From NCBI GenBank assembly GCA_030598625.1, contig JAUVPO010000075.1:1-8317 (forward strand): 8,317 nt of DNA, in the 5' to 3' direction. The notes beneath the pieces were generated by a model. That model was not told the origin of the DNA. It ran no database searches and saw only the letters and a program-made list of their open reading frames with translations. The stretch comes from Deferribacteres bacterium. Lineage in GTDB: Bacteria > Nitrospirota > Thermodesulfovibrionia > UBA6902. This document shows positions 1-5,806 of the stretch, in pieces (position 1 is the first letter of the stretch; every line of letters begins with the position of its first letter). The position numbers and the translations under genes are program-made.

Positions 1-350
1 AACTTGATATCTTCTATTTCCCAGTCCCTGAAATTTACCGTAAAGTCATTGGCGTCTTCAGACTTGATTTTTTCAGGTAGTACGAAGACCTTTCGTGAGC
101 GGGGAGGTTTGTCATGCGACTCACCGATCATCGCGCTAACTTCTTCGATCGCGATGTTAATACTGACTATGAGCAAAAAGACAGGGGGTTTTTGAATACT
201 GCTTATAATGGGGTTGTTCTTTGACAATGCTTTTGGTTCGAGAACAGTTGAAAAGCTTCCTGTTCCCATCTCTTTTTCATCCGGGATATGGATATCTGAG
301 TATTCAACTCCGGGAATGGGGTTTGCCTCCCGGTTTTTCAATTCGGCCAT
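1..350 (-). CDS. Unrecognised protein, N-terminal part only (gene runs off the left edge)
   Basis: On the minus strand an open frame with no stop runs from an ATG pair at 353-348 to the window edge, giving about 116 residues of a longer protein. An AGGAGG Shine-Dalgarno (complement of 356-361) lies 5 nt before the second ATG, at 350, and only 2 nt before the first, so I chose 350. The protein begins MAELKNREANPIPGVEYSD. It is acidic and polar, with one short hydrophobic stretch (KPPVFLLIVSINIAIEEV, about residues 56-73) that is too short and too charged at its ends for a clear membrane helix. A Lys/Arg/Pro-rich segment and an acidic segment ending NFRDWEIEDIK follow. I see no signal peptide and no motif I can name. 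It diverges from trxA across a 179-nt spacer. The open frame and strong ribosome site support a real gene; its function is unknown. Confidence 0.7.
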   Translation of the reverse strand, partial: MAELKNREANPIPGVEYSDIHIPDEKEMGTGSFSTVLEPKALSKNNPIISSIQKPPVFLLIVSINIAIEEVSAMIGESHDKPPRSRKVFVLPEKIKSEDANDFTVNFRDWEIEDIK

Positions 351-529
351 CATTGCCTCCTGATATAATTTATTAGCTTGACTGCGCTTATATTCCGGTT
401 AAACATGACAATTATAATATAATACGTCTAAAAGGGGTAGCAACCGCCATTCCGGGAGAATTGACAAAGCTATTATTTAAGAAATATAATGTAGTCTCAT
501 AGAATTTTTAATGAGGAGGATTTTTAATA
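351..529. other. Divergent intergenic region between the left-edge gene and trxA
   Basis: This 179-nt AT-rich spacer carries the start signals of two divergent genes. The trxA side has a clear promoter at 461-490 and a GAGGAGG ribosome site at 513-519. The other side has the AGGAGG of the minus-strand gene (356-361). Several AT-rich -10-like words occur on the minus strand around 364-416, but none is paired with a convincing -35, so I do not place that promoter. I see no RNA gene here. Confidence 0.6.
461..490 (+). promoter_or_regulatory. Sigma-70-type promoter for the trxA operon
   Basis: A perfect -35 hexamer TTGACA (461-466) and a perfect -10 TATAAT (485-490) are separated by 18 nt. Transcription would start near 497, leaving a leader of about 33 nt that contains GAGGAGG (513-519), 10 nt before the trxA ATG. 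This is the best promoter match in the window and probably serves trxA-trxB and perhaps the downstream ffh cluster. Confidence 0.8.
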
Positions 530-856
530 ATGTCAGATGCAGTTACGGTCGTTACAAAAGATACGTTTGATCAGGTGGTTCTTCAGTCGCAAGATATTGT
601 TATGGTAGATTTCTGGGCAACATGGTGCGGACCATGCAAGATAGTGGCCCCTGTTGTTGAAGAACTTGCAAAGGAATATGAAGGCAGGGTGACTTTTGCA
701 AAGTTAAACACGGATGAGAATCCTGATCTTGCCAGCCGGTATAATATTAGAGGTATTCCTACTCTTATGTTTTTTAAAGAGGGCAAGGTGATGGACCAGG
801 TAGTGGGGGCCGTTCCGAAGGCCCAACTTAAGTCTAAACTCGATGCTTTAATCTGA
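530..856 (+). CDS. trxA: Thioredoxin
   Basis: Small cytoplasmic thiol-disulfide oxidoreductase that reduces protein disulfides and is recycled by thioredoxin reductase with NADPH. The 108-residue protein has the usual bacterial length. Its active site WCGPC has cysteines at residues 33 and 36 within DFWATWCGPCK. The buried Asp of the fold is D27, and the conserved cis-proline is P77 in GIPTLMFF. The C-terminal GAVPKAQL region matches the last helix of the family. The ATG follows GAGGAGG at 10 nt and a strong promoter. trxB starts 16 nt after the stop, so enzyme and reductase are co-transcribed. There is no signal peptide, so this is the cytoplasmic form. Confidence 0.97.
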   Translation: MSDAVTVVTKDTFDQVVLQSQDIVMVDFWATWCGPCKIVAPVVEELAKEYEGRVTFAKLNTDENPDLASRYNIRGIPTLMFFKEGKVMDQVVGAVPKAQLKSKLDALI

Positions 857-872
857 TATTTCCGGACAAACC

Positions 873-1793
873 ATGTATGACGTTATAATTATCGGTGGAG
901 GCCCTGCTGGCCTAACAGCAGGGCTTTATACTTCCAGGGCAAGGCTCAAGAGTCTGCTTATTGAGAAAGGTTTTGCCGGTGGTCAGGTTATGACTACTGA
1001 ATGGATAGAGAATTACCCGGGTTTTGAAGATGGTATCTCGGGGGCTGATCTTTCCCGGAAAATGGAAAAGCAGGCGACAAAGTTCGGACTCGAAATAGTC
1101 CAGGGCTCTGTTATTGATATTTCCATGCGTGGCGGGATTAAAGAAATAACCCTTGAGGATGAAAACCGGTATGAGACTAAAGCTGTTATTCTTGCTACAG
1201 GTTCGAATCCAAGGCCTCTGAAAATAGAAGGGGAGGACAGGTATAGGGGCAGGGGGGTTTCATACTGCGCTACATGTGACGGGGCGTTTTTTAAAGGTGA
1301 AAAGCTTGCCGTTATAGGCGGAGGGGATTCAGCGGTTGAAGAGGGACTTTTTCTTACTAAATTTGCGGAGACTGTTTATATAGTTCACAGGAGGGACAGG
1401 CTCAGGGCGGCAAAGGTAGTACAGGAGAGGGCATTTGCAAATGAGAAGATAAAGTTTGTGTGGGACTCTGTTCCGGAAAAAATAGAGGGGGATGACAGCG
1501 GTGTCAAATCCTTGCATATAAAAAATGTCAAAACCGGGGAACAGTCTTCGCTTGACGTCGGAGGCGTATTTATTTATATAGGGTACGATCCCAACACCGG
1601 TTTTCTGAAAGACCTGGTAAATCTTAATGAAGGCAATCACATAATCACTAATGAAAATATGGCATCTTCCGTTCCCGGCATATTCGTGGCAGGAGATGTC
1701 AGGGTAAAACCCCTGAAACAAATAGCTACGGCAGTAGGTGACGGAGCCACGGCGGCTATAGCGGCGGAAAAATATATAGATGAGAATTTGTAG
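873..1793 (+). CDS. trxB: Thioredoxin reductase (NADPH, FAD-dependent)
   Basis: Low-molecular-weight flavoprotein that passes electrons from NADPH through FAD and a redox disulfide to thioredoxin, encoded just upstream. Its 306 residues are the family's usual length. Domains in order: an N-terminal FAD-binding Rossmann motif GGGPAG (residues 8-13); the central NADPH-binding domain with the redox-active CATC (C132 and C135, followed by D136) and GGGDSA (149-154), then an HRRDRLRA segment typical of NADPH rather than NADH preference; and a C-terminal FAD motif GIFVAGDV followed by the ATAVGDGATAA helix. The ATG gives the canonical MYDVIIIGGG start. No clear Shine-Dalgarno precedes it, so translation may be coupled to trxA, whose stop is 16 nt upstream. 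Confidence 0.97.
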   Translation: MYDVIIIGGGPAGLTAGLYTSRARLKSLLIEKGFAGGQVMTTEWIENYPGFEDGISGADLSRKMEKQATKFGLEIVQGSVIDISMRGGIKEITLEDENRYETKAVILATGSNPRPLKIEGEDRYRGRGVSYCATCDGAFFKGEKLAVIGGGDSAVEEGLFLTKFAETVYIVHRRDRLRAAKVVQERAFANEKIKFVWDSVPEKIEGDDSGVKSLHIKNVKTGEQSSLDVGGVFIYIGYDPNTGFLKDLVNLNEGNHIITNENMASSVPGIFVAGDVRVKPLKQIATAVGDGATAAIAAEKYIDENL

Positions 1794-1827
1794 GTGCGAG
1801 GCACTGCCTTTCCCCTGCTACTAAACA

Positions 1828-3147
1828 ATGTTTGAATCGTTATCGGACAGATTAGACGGTATATTAAAGAAACTGAAGGGACGGGGTTTTCTCAAGGAAG
1901 AGGACGTGGTCGCTGCCCTTAAAGAGATCAGGATGGCCCTGCTTGAGGCTGATGTCAATTTCAAAGTAGTCAAGGACTTTGCTGAAAGAATTAGAGAACG
2001 GGCTGTAGGCAAAGAGGTAATTGATAGTATTACCCCAGGTCAGCAGGTCGTAAAAATTGTGCATGACGGGCTCTGTGAGCTGATGGGAGGGGGACACAGC
2101 AGGATTAATCTTGCCCCAAATCCTCCGACTGTCATAATGCTTGTCGGTTTGCACGGGTCCGGTAAGACAACCACTGCGGCAAAGCTTGCAAATAATTTCA
2201 AGAAAGACGGGAGAATGCCGATGCTTGTGGCGTTGGATACAGGCAGGCCTGCTGCTATTGACCAGCTTAAAGCGCTCGGTGTGCAGATTGATGTGCCTGT
2301 GTATGCGACCGGGCCGGGTGACAATCCTGTCACCATTTACCCTGATGCCCTGAAAAGAGCAAATCTGGAAGGAAGAGATATCCTGATCCTTGACACGGCG
2401 GGAAGACTCCACATAGACGTGCAGTTAATGGAGCAGCTTGAGGATTTAAAGAGAGAGGCTGTACCGAATGAGATCCTTCTTGTTGCAGATGCCATGACAG
2501 GGCAGGATGCCGTAAATATCGCGACGTCTTTTAATGACAGGCTCGACCTGCAGGGAGTCATTCTCACGAAGATGGATGGAGATGCCCGGGGCGGTGCGGC
2601 TCTTTCGATCTCTCATGTCATTGACAAGCCTATTAAATTTATCGGCATAGGGGAAAAGATCGATTTTCTTGAACCTTTTCATCCTGAGAGAATGGCATCG
2701 AGGATCCTGGGAATGGGCGATGTGGTAACTCTCGTTGAAAAAGCCCAGGAAGCGGTTGACGTGGAAGATGCCCTTAAATTAGGGGACAGAATAAAAAAAG
2801 ACAGGTTTACTTATGAGGACCTGGTAAATCAGATAAAACAGATCAGGAAGATGGGCCCCCTGGAAAATATACTCAGTATGATTCCCGGCCTGGGCAAACA
2901 GTTGAAAGGGGTTAATGTTGATGACAGGGCATTCGTGAAAATTGAAGCAATAATTAATTCCATGACAATGCAGGAAAGGAGAAATTATGTTATACTCAAC
3001 GGCAGCCGAAAAAAGAGGATTGCAGCGGGAAGCGGAACTGTAGTTGCCGATATAAACAGGTTGGTGAAGCAGCATCTTGCAATGAAAAAGATGCTTAAGA
3101 AATTTAAAAGCGGCAAGGGATTAAGGATGCCCCAATTCAAGTTTTAA
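1828..3147 (+). CDS. ffh: Signal recognition particle protein Ffh (SRP54 GTPase)
   Basis: GTPase subunit of the bacterial SRP. With 4.5S RNA it binds hydrophobic signal sequences on ribosome-nascent chains and delivers them to FtsY at the inner membrane. Its 439 residues are near the usual 440-455. An N-domain helical bundle (about 1-85) starts MFESLSDRLDGILKKLKG. The G domain has the P-loop GLHGSGKTTT (107-116), DTAGR (189-193) and TKMDG (247-251). The methionine-rich M domain (about 320 to the end) has the RNA-binding segment SRKKRIAAGSGT. The usual P-loop reads GLQG; His replaces Gln at residue 109. The C-terminal tail is short. No obvious Shine-Dalgarno lies in the 34-nt gap after trxB; the start rests on the canonical N-terminus. 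It heads the ribosomal-protein cluster downstream. Confidence 0.97.
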   Translation: MFESLSDRLDGILKKLKGRGFLKEEDVVAALKEIRMALLEADVNFKVVKDFAERIRERAVGKEVIDSITPGQQVVKIVHDGLCELMGGGHSRINLAPNPPTVIMLVGLHGSGKTTTAAKLANNFKKDGRMPMLVALDTGRPAAIDQLKALGVQIDVPVYATGPGDNPVTIYPDALKRANLEGRDILILDTAGRLHIDVQLMEQLEDLKREAVPNEILLVADAMTGQDAVNIATSFNDRLDLQGVILTKMDGDARGGAALSISHVIDKPIKFIGIGEKIDFLEPFHPERMASRILGMGDVVTLVEKAQEAVDVEDALKLGDRIKKDRFTYEDLVNQIKQIRKMGPLENILSMIPGLGKQLKGVNVDDRAFVKIEAIINSMTMQERRNYVILNGSRKKRIAAGSGTVVADINRLVKQHLAMKKMLKKFKSGKGLRMPQFKF

Positions 3148-3165
3148 AATAAACGTATATATAAT
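3136..3165 (+). promoter_or_regulatory. Possible internal promoter before rpsP
   Basis: A perfect TATAAT (3160-3165) lies in the short ffh-rpsP gap, with a weak -35-like TTCAAG (3136-3141) 18 nt upstream inside the end of ffh. Transcription would begin near 3172, just ahead of the rpsP ribosome site. The region is AT-rich and the -35 matches at only half its positions, so this is tentative. Confidence 0.35.
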
Positions 3166-3191
3166 ATCAAATTCAACATGGAGGAGATAGT

Positions 3192-3428
3192 TTGGTAAAA
3201 ATAAGACTGACAAGAAAAGGCGCCAAGAAAAGGCCTTTCTACAGGGTGATAGTAGCAGATTCAAGGGAAAGAAGAGATGGGCCTTTTTTAGAAATTATCG
3301 GGACTTATGATCCTTTAAAGAACCCTTCAGAGATAAAAATAGACACGGAAAGAGCCAAACACTGGCTTGGCTGCGGAGCACAGCCGACTTCAGTCGTGAA
3401 GAAACTTTTGAAAATTTCGGGTATATAA
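3192..3428 (+). CDS. rpsP: 30S ribosomal protein bS16
   Basis: Structural protein of the small ribosomal subunit that binds 16S rRNA and helps its assembly. The 78-residue product shows the family signature MVKIRLTRKGAKKRPFYRVIVADSR at the N-terminus, then IGTYDPLK, and the WLGCGAQPTSVVKKLL helix near the C-terminus. The only sensible start is a TTG codon: GGAGG (3180-3184) lies 7 nt upstream, and the protein then begins exactly where bS16 proteins begin. An ATG at 3178 overlaps the ribosome site but is out of frame. The gene lies 44 nt after ffh and 34 nt before khpA. Confidence 0.96.
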   Translation: MVKIRLTRKGAKKRPFYRVIVADSRERRDGPFLEIIGTYDPLKNPSEIKIDTERAKHWLGCGAQPTSVVKKLLKISGI

Positions 3429-3462
3429 TAAAACAGCCTGGATTCAAATGGAGGTGGGAATC

Positions 3463-3693
3463 ATGGAACTGCTGATTGAGCAAATGGTGAAGGCTTTGGT
3501 AGATACGCCGGAGGATGTTGTTGTTGCCAAGGTTGAGGGGGAAAGAACGACTGTTTTTGAGTTGCGTGTTGCGACAAGTGATCTTGGAAAGGTTATCGGA
3601 AAGCAGGGAAAGACGGCGCAGGCCATGAGAACCATTTTAAGTGCTGCCGGGACAAAACTCGGCAAGCGTTATGTTCTGGAAATACTTGAATAA
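3463..3693 (+). CDS. khpA: KhpA-family KH-domain RNA-binding protein
   Basis: Single-KH-domain protein of about 76 residues, a family that binds RNA and in studied bacteria acts with KhpB/Jag in RNA regulation and cell-envelope control. The KH signature is clear: LRVATSDLGKVIGKQGKTAQAMRTIL, with the GxxG loop GKQG at residues 46-49, and the ending RYVLEILE is typical. I chose the ATG at 3463 over the in-frame ATG at 3448 because the GGAGGTGG at 3450-3457, an excellent Shine-Dalgarno, overlaps the earlier ATG and sits at the right distance from the later one; the length then matches the family. The gene usually lies between rpsP and rimM. Here rimM does not follow. Confidence 0.93.
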   Translation: MELLIEQMVKALVDTPEDVVVAKVEGERTTVFELRVATSDLGKVIGKQGKTAQAMRTILSAAGTKLGKRYVLEILE

Positions 3694-3795
3694 TCCTGAT
3701 GACATCAAAACTGAATCACGCTTATTTGGATGCCGAATAATAGATACTGAGAAGAATTTTTATGTTCTCAGTCGGAATTGCCCTTTATCCTGAAA
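3694..3795 (+). other. khpA-trmD spacer where rimM would be expected, with a hairpin
   Basis: This 102-nt spacer takes the place that rimM (about 500 nt) occupies in many bacteria with this gene order. It holds no rimM remnant that I can recognise in any plus-strand frame. It does hold a perfect 8-bp inverted repeat, ACTGAGAA (3746-3753) and TTCTCAGT (3765-3772), around an 11-nt loop. A 14-codon mini-ORF from ATG 3762 to TGA 3804-3806 overlaps the trmD start. No uridine tract follows the hairpin, so it is not a typical intrinsic terminator. Confidence 0.55.
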
Positions 3796-4548
3796 ATGAA
3801 ATGTGATGTCCTGACGCTCTTCCCCGATATCTTGAATGCCTATATAAATGAGAGTATTATAAAAAGGGCGCGGGAAAAAAATCTGATAGACATAAGGTTG
3901 TATAATATAAGGGACTTTACATCAGATTCCTACAGGACGGTTGATGATTATCCTTTCGGGGGAGGGGCCGGCATGGTGTTTAAACCGGAGCCGATATTCA
4001 GGGCCGTGGATTTTCTCAGAGGAGACGGCGAGCCGCGAAGGGTGATTCTCCTTAGTCCCCAGGGGAGGCCTTTTAATCAGTTGGCGGCTGAAGCATATTC
4101 AAGAGAAAAACAAAGGTTTGTATTTATCTGTGGACGGTACGAAGGCATTGATGAAAGGGTGAAAACCCTCATAGATGAAGAGGTCTCTATAGGAGATTAT
4201 GTATTAACCGGTGGAGAACTGGCGGCGCTTGTCATAATTGACGCGGTGACAAGATTGATTCCTGGAGTTCTTGGAGACGAAAGATCGATTGAGGATGAAT
4301 CATTCTCATGGGGGCTGCTTGATTATCCCGATTATACGAGACCGAGAGAATTCAGGGGACTTAATGTTCCCGATGTCCTGGTTTCCGGCAACCATAAGGA
4401 GATAAAGCTCTGGAGAAGGAAACAGGCGCTGAAAAAGACAATGGCGCTACGGCCTGATCTTATTGAGAAAATAGAGCTGACGGTCCTGGATAAAAAGATA
4501 CTTTCAGATATAGCCTCTGAAGAAGACATATCTGATGACATAGATTGA
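3796..4548 (+). CDS. trmD: tRNA (guanine-N1-)-methyltransferase TrmD
   Basis: SPOUT-family enzyme that uses S-adenosylmethionine to form m1G at position 37 of tRNAs, which prevents +1 frameshifting. I chose ATG 3796 (250 residues) because it gives the canonical MKCDVLTLFPDI; an in-frame TTG at 3778 would add six atypical residues. Neither start has a clear Shine-Dalgarno. Motifs: GGGAGM (55-60), LSPQG (86-90), CGRYEGIDERV (from 112), the knot segment SIGDYVLTGGE (131-141), then RLIPGVLG with R153 and LLDYPDYTRP. The general-base Asp known as D169 in E. coli numbering aligns without gaps to E168 here, in IEDESF, next to D167. The rest of the protein is intact, so it is probably active. Confidence 0.96.
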   Translation: MKCDVLTLFPDILNAYINESIIKRAREKNLIDIRLYNIRDFTSDSYRTVDDYPFGGGAGMVFKPEPIFRAVDFLRGDGEPRRVILLSPQGRPFNQLAAEAYSREKQRFVFICGRYEGIDERVKTLIDEEVSIGDYVLTGGELAALVIIDAVTRLIPGVLGDERSIEDESFSWGLLDYPDYTRPREFRGLNVPDVLVSGNHKEIKLWRRKQALKKTMALRPDLIEKIELTVLDKKILSDIASEEDISDDID

Positions 4549-4613
4549 AAAATAGATTGCACGGATGAAAAAAATAAAATTAACCGGTTTATCAACTTTA
4601 CAGGAGGAATAAA

Positions 4614-4964
4614 ATGAACGCCATAAAAGTTATAGAAGAAGGATATAAAAAAGAAATCCCGCCTTTCAGGATTGGTGATACGGTCAGTGTAAGCATGAAA
4701 ATTAAAGAAGGTGAAAAAGAAAGAGTTCAGACTTTTACAGGTATTGTTATAGGGCGCAAAGGAAGCGGGACCCGTGAGTCTTTCATGGTAAGAAAGATTT
4801 CTTACGGTATTGGCGTTGAGAAGATTTTTCCGATTCATTCTCCCCTGATTGAGAACATTAAAGTTGTTAAGCAGGGTGTTGTCAGACGAGCGAAGCTTTA
4901 TTACCTGCGCGACAAGAAGGGCAAGGCCGCCAAGGTAAAAGAAAAAACTTTTCTAAGGAAGTAA
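4614..4964 (+). CDS. rplS: 50S ribosomal protein bL19
   Basis: Large-subunit ribosomal protein located at the interface between the subunits. The 116-residue product has the full bL19 pattern: an N-terminal helix, FRIGDTVSVSMKIKEGEKERVQTFTG, then GIVIGRKGSGTRESFMVRKISYGIGVEKIFPIHSPLI, and the basic RRAKLYYLRDKKGKAAKVKE tail. AGGAGG (4602-4607) lies 6 nt before the ATG. It follows trmD by 65 nt, the usual neighbour, and appears to be the last gene of the cluster, because a long perfect hairpin follows 29 nt after its stop. Confidence 0.97.
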   Translation: MNAIKVIEEGYKKEIPPFRIGDTVSVSMKIKEGEKERVQTFTGIVIGRKGSGTRESFMVRKISYGIGVEKIFPIHSPLIENIKVVKQGVVRRAKLYYLRDKKGKAAKVKEKTFLRK

Positions 4965-4993
4965 TAAAATTTAGAAGTAATATACCAATATTT

Positions 4994-5037
4994 AAAATGA
5001 AGAGGAGAATCCAGAGCTGGATTCTCCTCTTCATTTT
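4994..5037 (+). terminator. Long perfect hairpin, probable terminator after rplS
   Basis: Two arms of 21 nt (4994-5014 and 5017-5037) are exact reverse complements around AG, so the RNA would fold into a stem of about 19 bp with a small tip loop. The left arm begins AAAATGAAG and the right arm ends CTTCATTTT. The A-rich start and T-rich end fit a bidirectional intrinsic terminator, although the T-tract is short (TTCATTTT then CC). It would separate the ribosomal cluster from the TA module and rnhB. Confidence 0.75.
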
Positions 5038-5065
5038 CCGGTTTCCCGAATTTTATAAATATGTA

Positions 5066-5082
5066 ACCCTTCAGTGAAGGGT
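5066..5082. repeat. Compact palindrome ACCCTTCA-G-TGAAGGGT
   Basis: Perfect 8-nt arms flank a single G, followed by GGCAATCGCGATAAA. It sits alone between the rplS terminator and the TA promoter. A one-base spacer means a hairpin would lose its inner pairs, and the shape suits a dimeric DNA-binding site or a short dispersed repeat unit. It occurs once here, so repeat status cannot be judged from this window. Confidence 0.4.
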
Positions 5083-5111
5083 GGCAATCGCGATAAATAT
5101 ATCATTTTTTA

Positions 5112-5140
5112 TTGCTTATATAGACAATATCCTATATAAT
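5112..5140 (+). promoter_or_regulatory. Promoter of the toxin-antitoxin operon
   Basis: A -35-like TTGCTT (5112-5117) and a perfect TATAAT (5135-5140) are separated by 17 nt. Transcription would start near 5147, leaving a leader of about 22 nt before the antitoxin ATG at 5169. The operator-like boxes overlap both hexamers, as expected for an autoregulated TA operon. Confidence 0.65.
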
Positions 5141-5151
5141 TGACTATATAA
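5116..5151 (+). promoter_or_regulatory. Candidate autoregulatory operator boxes of the TA operon
   Basis: TTATATAG (5116-5123) is an exact inverted repeat of CTATATAA (5132-5139), with 8 nt between them. A second identical CTATATAA lies at 5144-5151, 12 nt downstream of the first. The three boxes overlap the -35/-10 region. Ribbon-helix-helix antitoxins typically bind such short inverted or tandem repeats with their toxin and repress their own promoter. The binding itself is inference. Confidence 0.55.
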
Positions 5152-5168
5152 GATTATTGGAGACATTA

Positions 5169-5429
5169 ATGGGAACAACTACGAAGCAGGCCAATTTTCT
5201 TCTGCCCGAAGAACTGATTGATGAACTTAAAAGGACCGTTTCAAAAAGGGAGCAGAGTAAGGTTGTGGCTGAGGCGCTAAGGAAAGAACTGAAGAGGATG
5301 AGACTCAGGAAATCCCTTGAGACGAGCTTTGGGGCCTGGAAGGAAGAAGAACACACTGAGCTTAAAAGAGGCGCCGGGACATATGTAAGAAAACTCAGAA
5401 AATCAGGGAGGATGTCGCGGTTAAGGTGA
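5169..5429 (+). CDS. Ribbon-helix-helix antitoxin (VapB-like)
   Basis: Antitoxin of a type II toxin-antitoxin pair, expected to bind and neutralise the PIN toxin encoded next to it and to repress the shared promoter. The 86-residue protein has a ribbon-helix-helix N-terminus (about residues 8-41): beta strand QANFLLP, helix EELIDELKRTV, then SKVVAEALRKEL. A basic linker leads to a C-terminal segment containing SFGAWKEEEHTELK, the kind of tail that wraps the toxin. I chose ATG 5169 over the in-frame TTG 5157 because GGAG (5159-5162) lies 6 nt before the ATG and overlaps the TTG. The stop overlaps the toxin start (GTGA at 5426-5429). The exact RHH subfamily is not certain. Confidence 0.87.
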   Translation: MGTTTKQANFLLPEELIDELKRTVSKREQSKVVAEALRKELKRMRLRKSLETSFGAWKEEEHTELKRGAGTYVRKLRKSGRMSRLR

Positions 5430-5806
5430 GAAATGTTCTGATTGACACGGACATTATTATTAATTTTCTGAGAGGAAAAGAGAAAGCAAAACAGTTTCTG
5501 CTTTCATTGGTAGATGAGGCTGTGATATGCTGTTCTGTTATTTCAGTAGCCGAGATATTTGCCGGCATGAAGGAGAAAGAAAAACCGGCCACAACAGAAC
5601 TTATTGACAGCCTGCATGTTATTGATATAAACAGGGAAATTGCAGAAAAAGCAGGGGAGTACAAGAGGTTTGAGAAGAGACAATCCCTTGAGCTTGATTA
5701 CTGTTTTGTTGCTGCTGCGGCTTTTCATGAGAATGCCGTTCTTGCCACCGGTAATGCCAAACACTATCCAATGACCGATATTGAGAAAGTAACTGTAACA
5801 GCCTGA
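5426..5806 (+). CDS. vapC: PIN-domain toxin ribonuclease (VapC family)
   Basis: Mg2+-dependent RNase toxin of a type II TA system; characterised VapC toxins cut tRNAs or the 23S sarcin-ricin loop and stop translation. The 126-residue protein is a full-length PIN domain. Acidic site residues are D7 in VLIDTDIIINFL, E43 in SVISVAEIFAGM and D91 in LDYCFVAAAAF. The fourth position falls in LATGNAKHY, where many VapC proteins carry N or D (N110 here). The GTG start overlaps the antitoxin stop by 4 nt, which implies translational coupling; GGGAGG at 5406-5411 is rather far upstream (14 nt). It appears intact and probably active. Its target RNA cannot be read from sequence. Confidence 0.92.
   Translation: MRNVLIDTDIIINFLRGKEKAKQFLLSLVDEAVICCSVISVAEIFAGMKEKEKPATTELIDSLHVIDINREIAEKAGEYKRFEKRQSLELDYCFVAAAAFHENAVLATGNAKHYPMTDIEKVTVTA

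Noticed and set aside
4..195. 63-codon plus-strand frame at the left edge
   Set aside because: It overlaps the well-initiated minus-strand gene, starts at TTG with no ribosome site, and its peptide resembles no protein I know. It is an antisense shadow.
1864..2412. 182-codon minus-strand frame inside ffh
   Set aside because: It lies wholly opposite conserved Ffh coding sequence and its peptide has no recognisable domain, so it is an antisense shadow.
3178..3198. Six-codon ORF (MEEIVW) over the rpsP ribosome site
   Set aside because: It has no Shine-Dalgarno of its own and its ATG is part of the rpsP site. It is too short to treat as a leader peptide without other evidence.
3448..3462. Upstream ATG of khpA giving 81 residues
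   Set aside because: This ATG overlaps the strong GGAGGTGG that serves the ATG at 3463, has no ribosome site of its own, and adds five residues atypical of the family.
3699..3740. 13-codon ORF MTSKLNHAYLDAE in the khpA-trmD gap as a rimM remnant
   Set aside because: No similarity to the RimM N-terminus or PRC-barrel motifs, and no ribosome site.
5157..5168. Upstream TTG of the antitoxin
   Set aside because: It overlaps the GGAG that serves ATG 5169; the added residues METL are the ribosome-site sequence itself.
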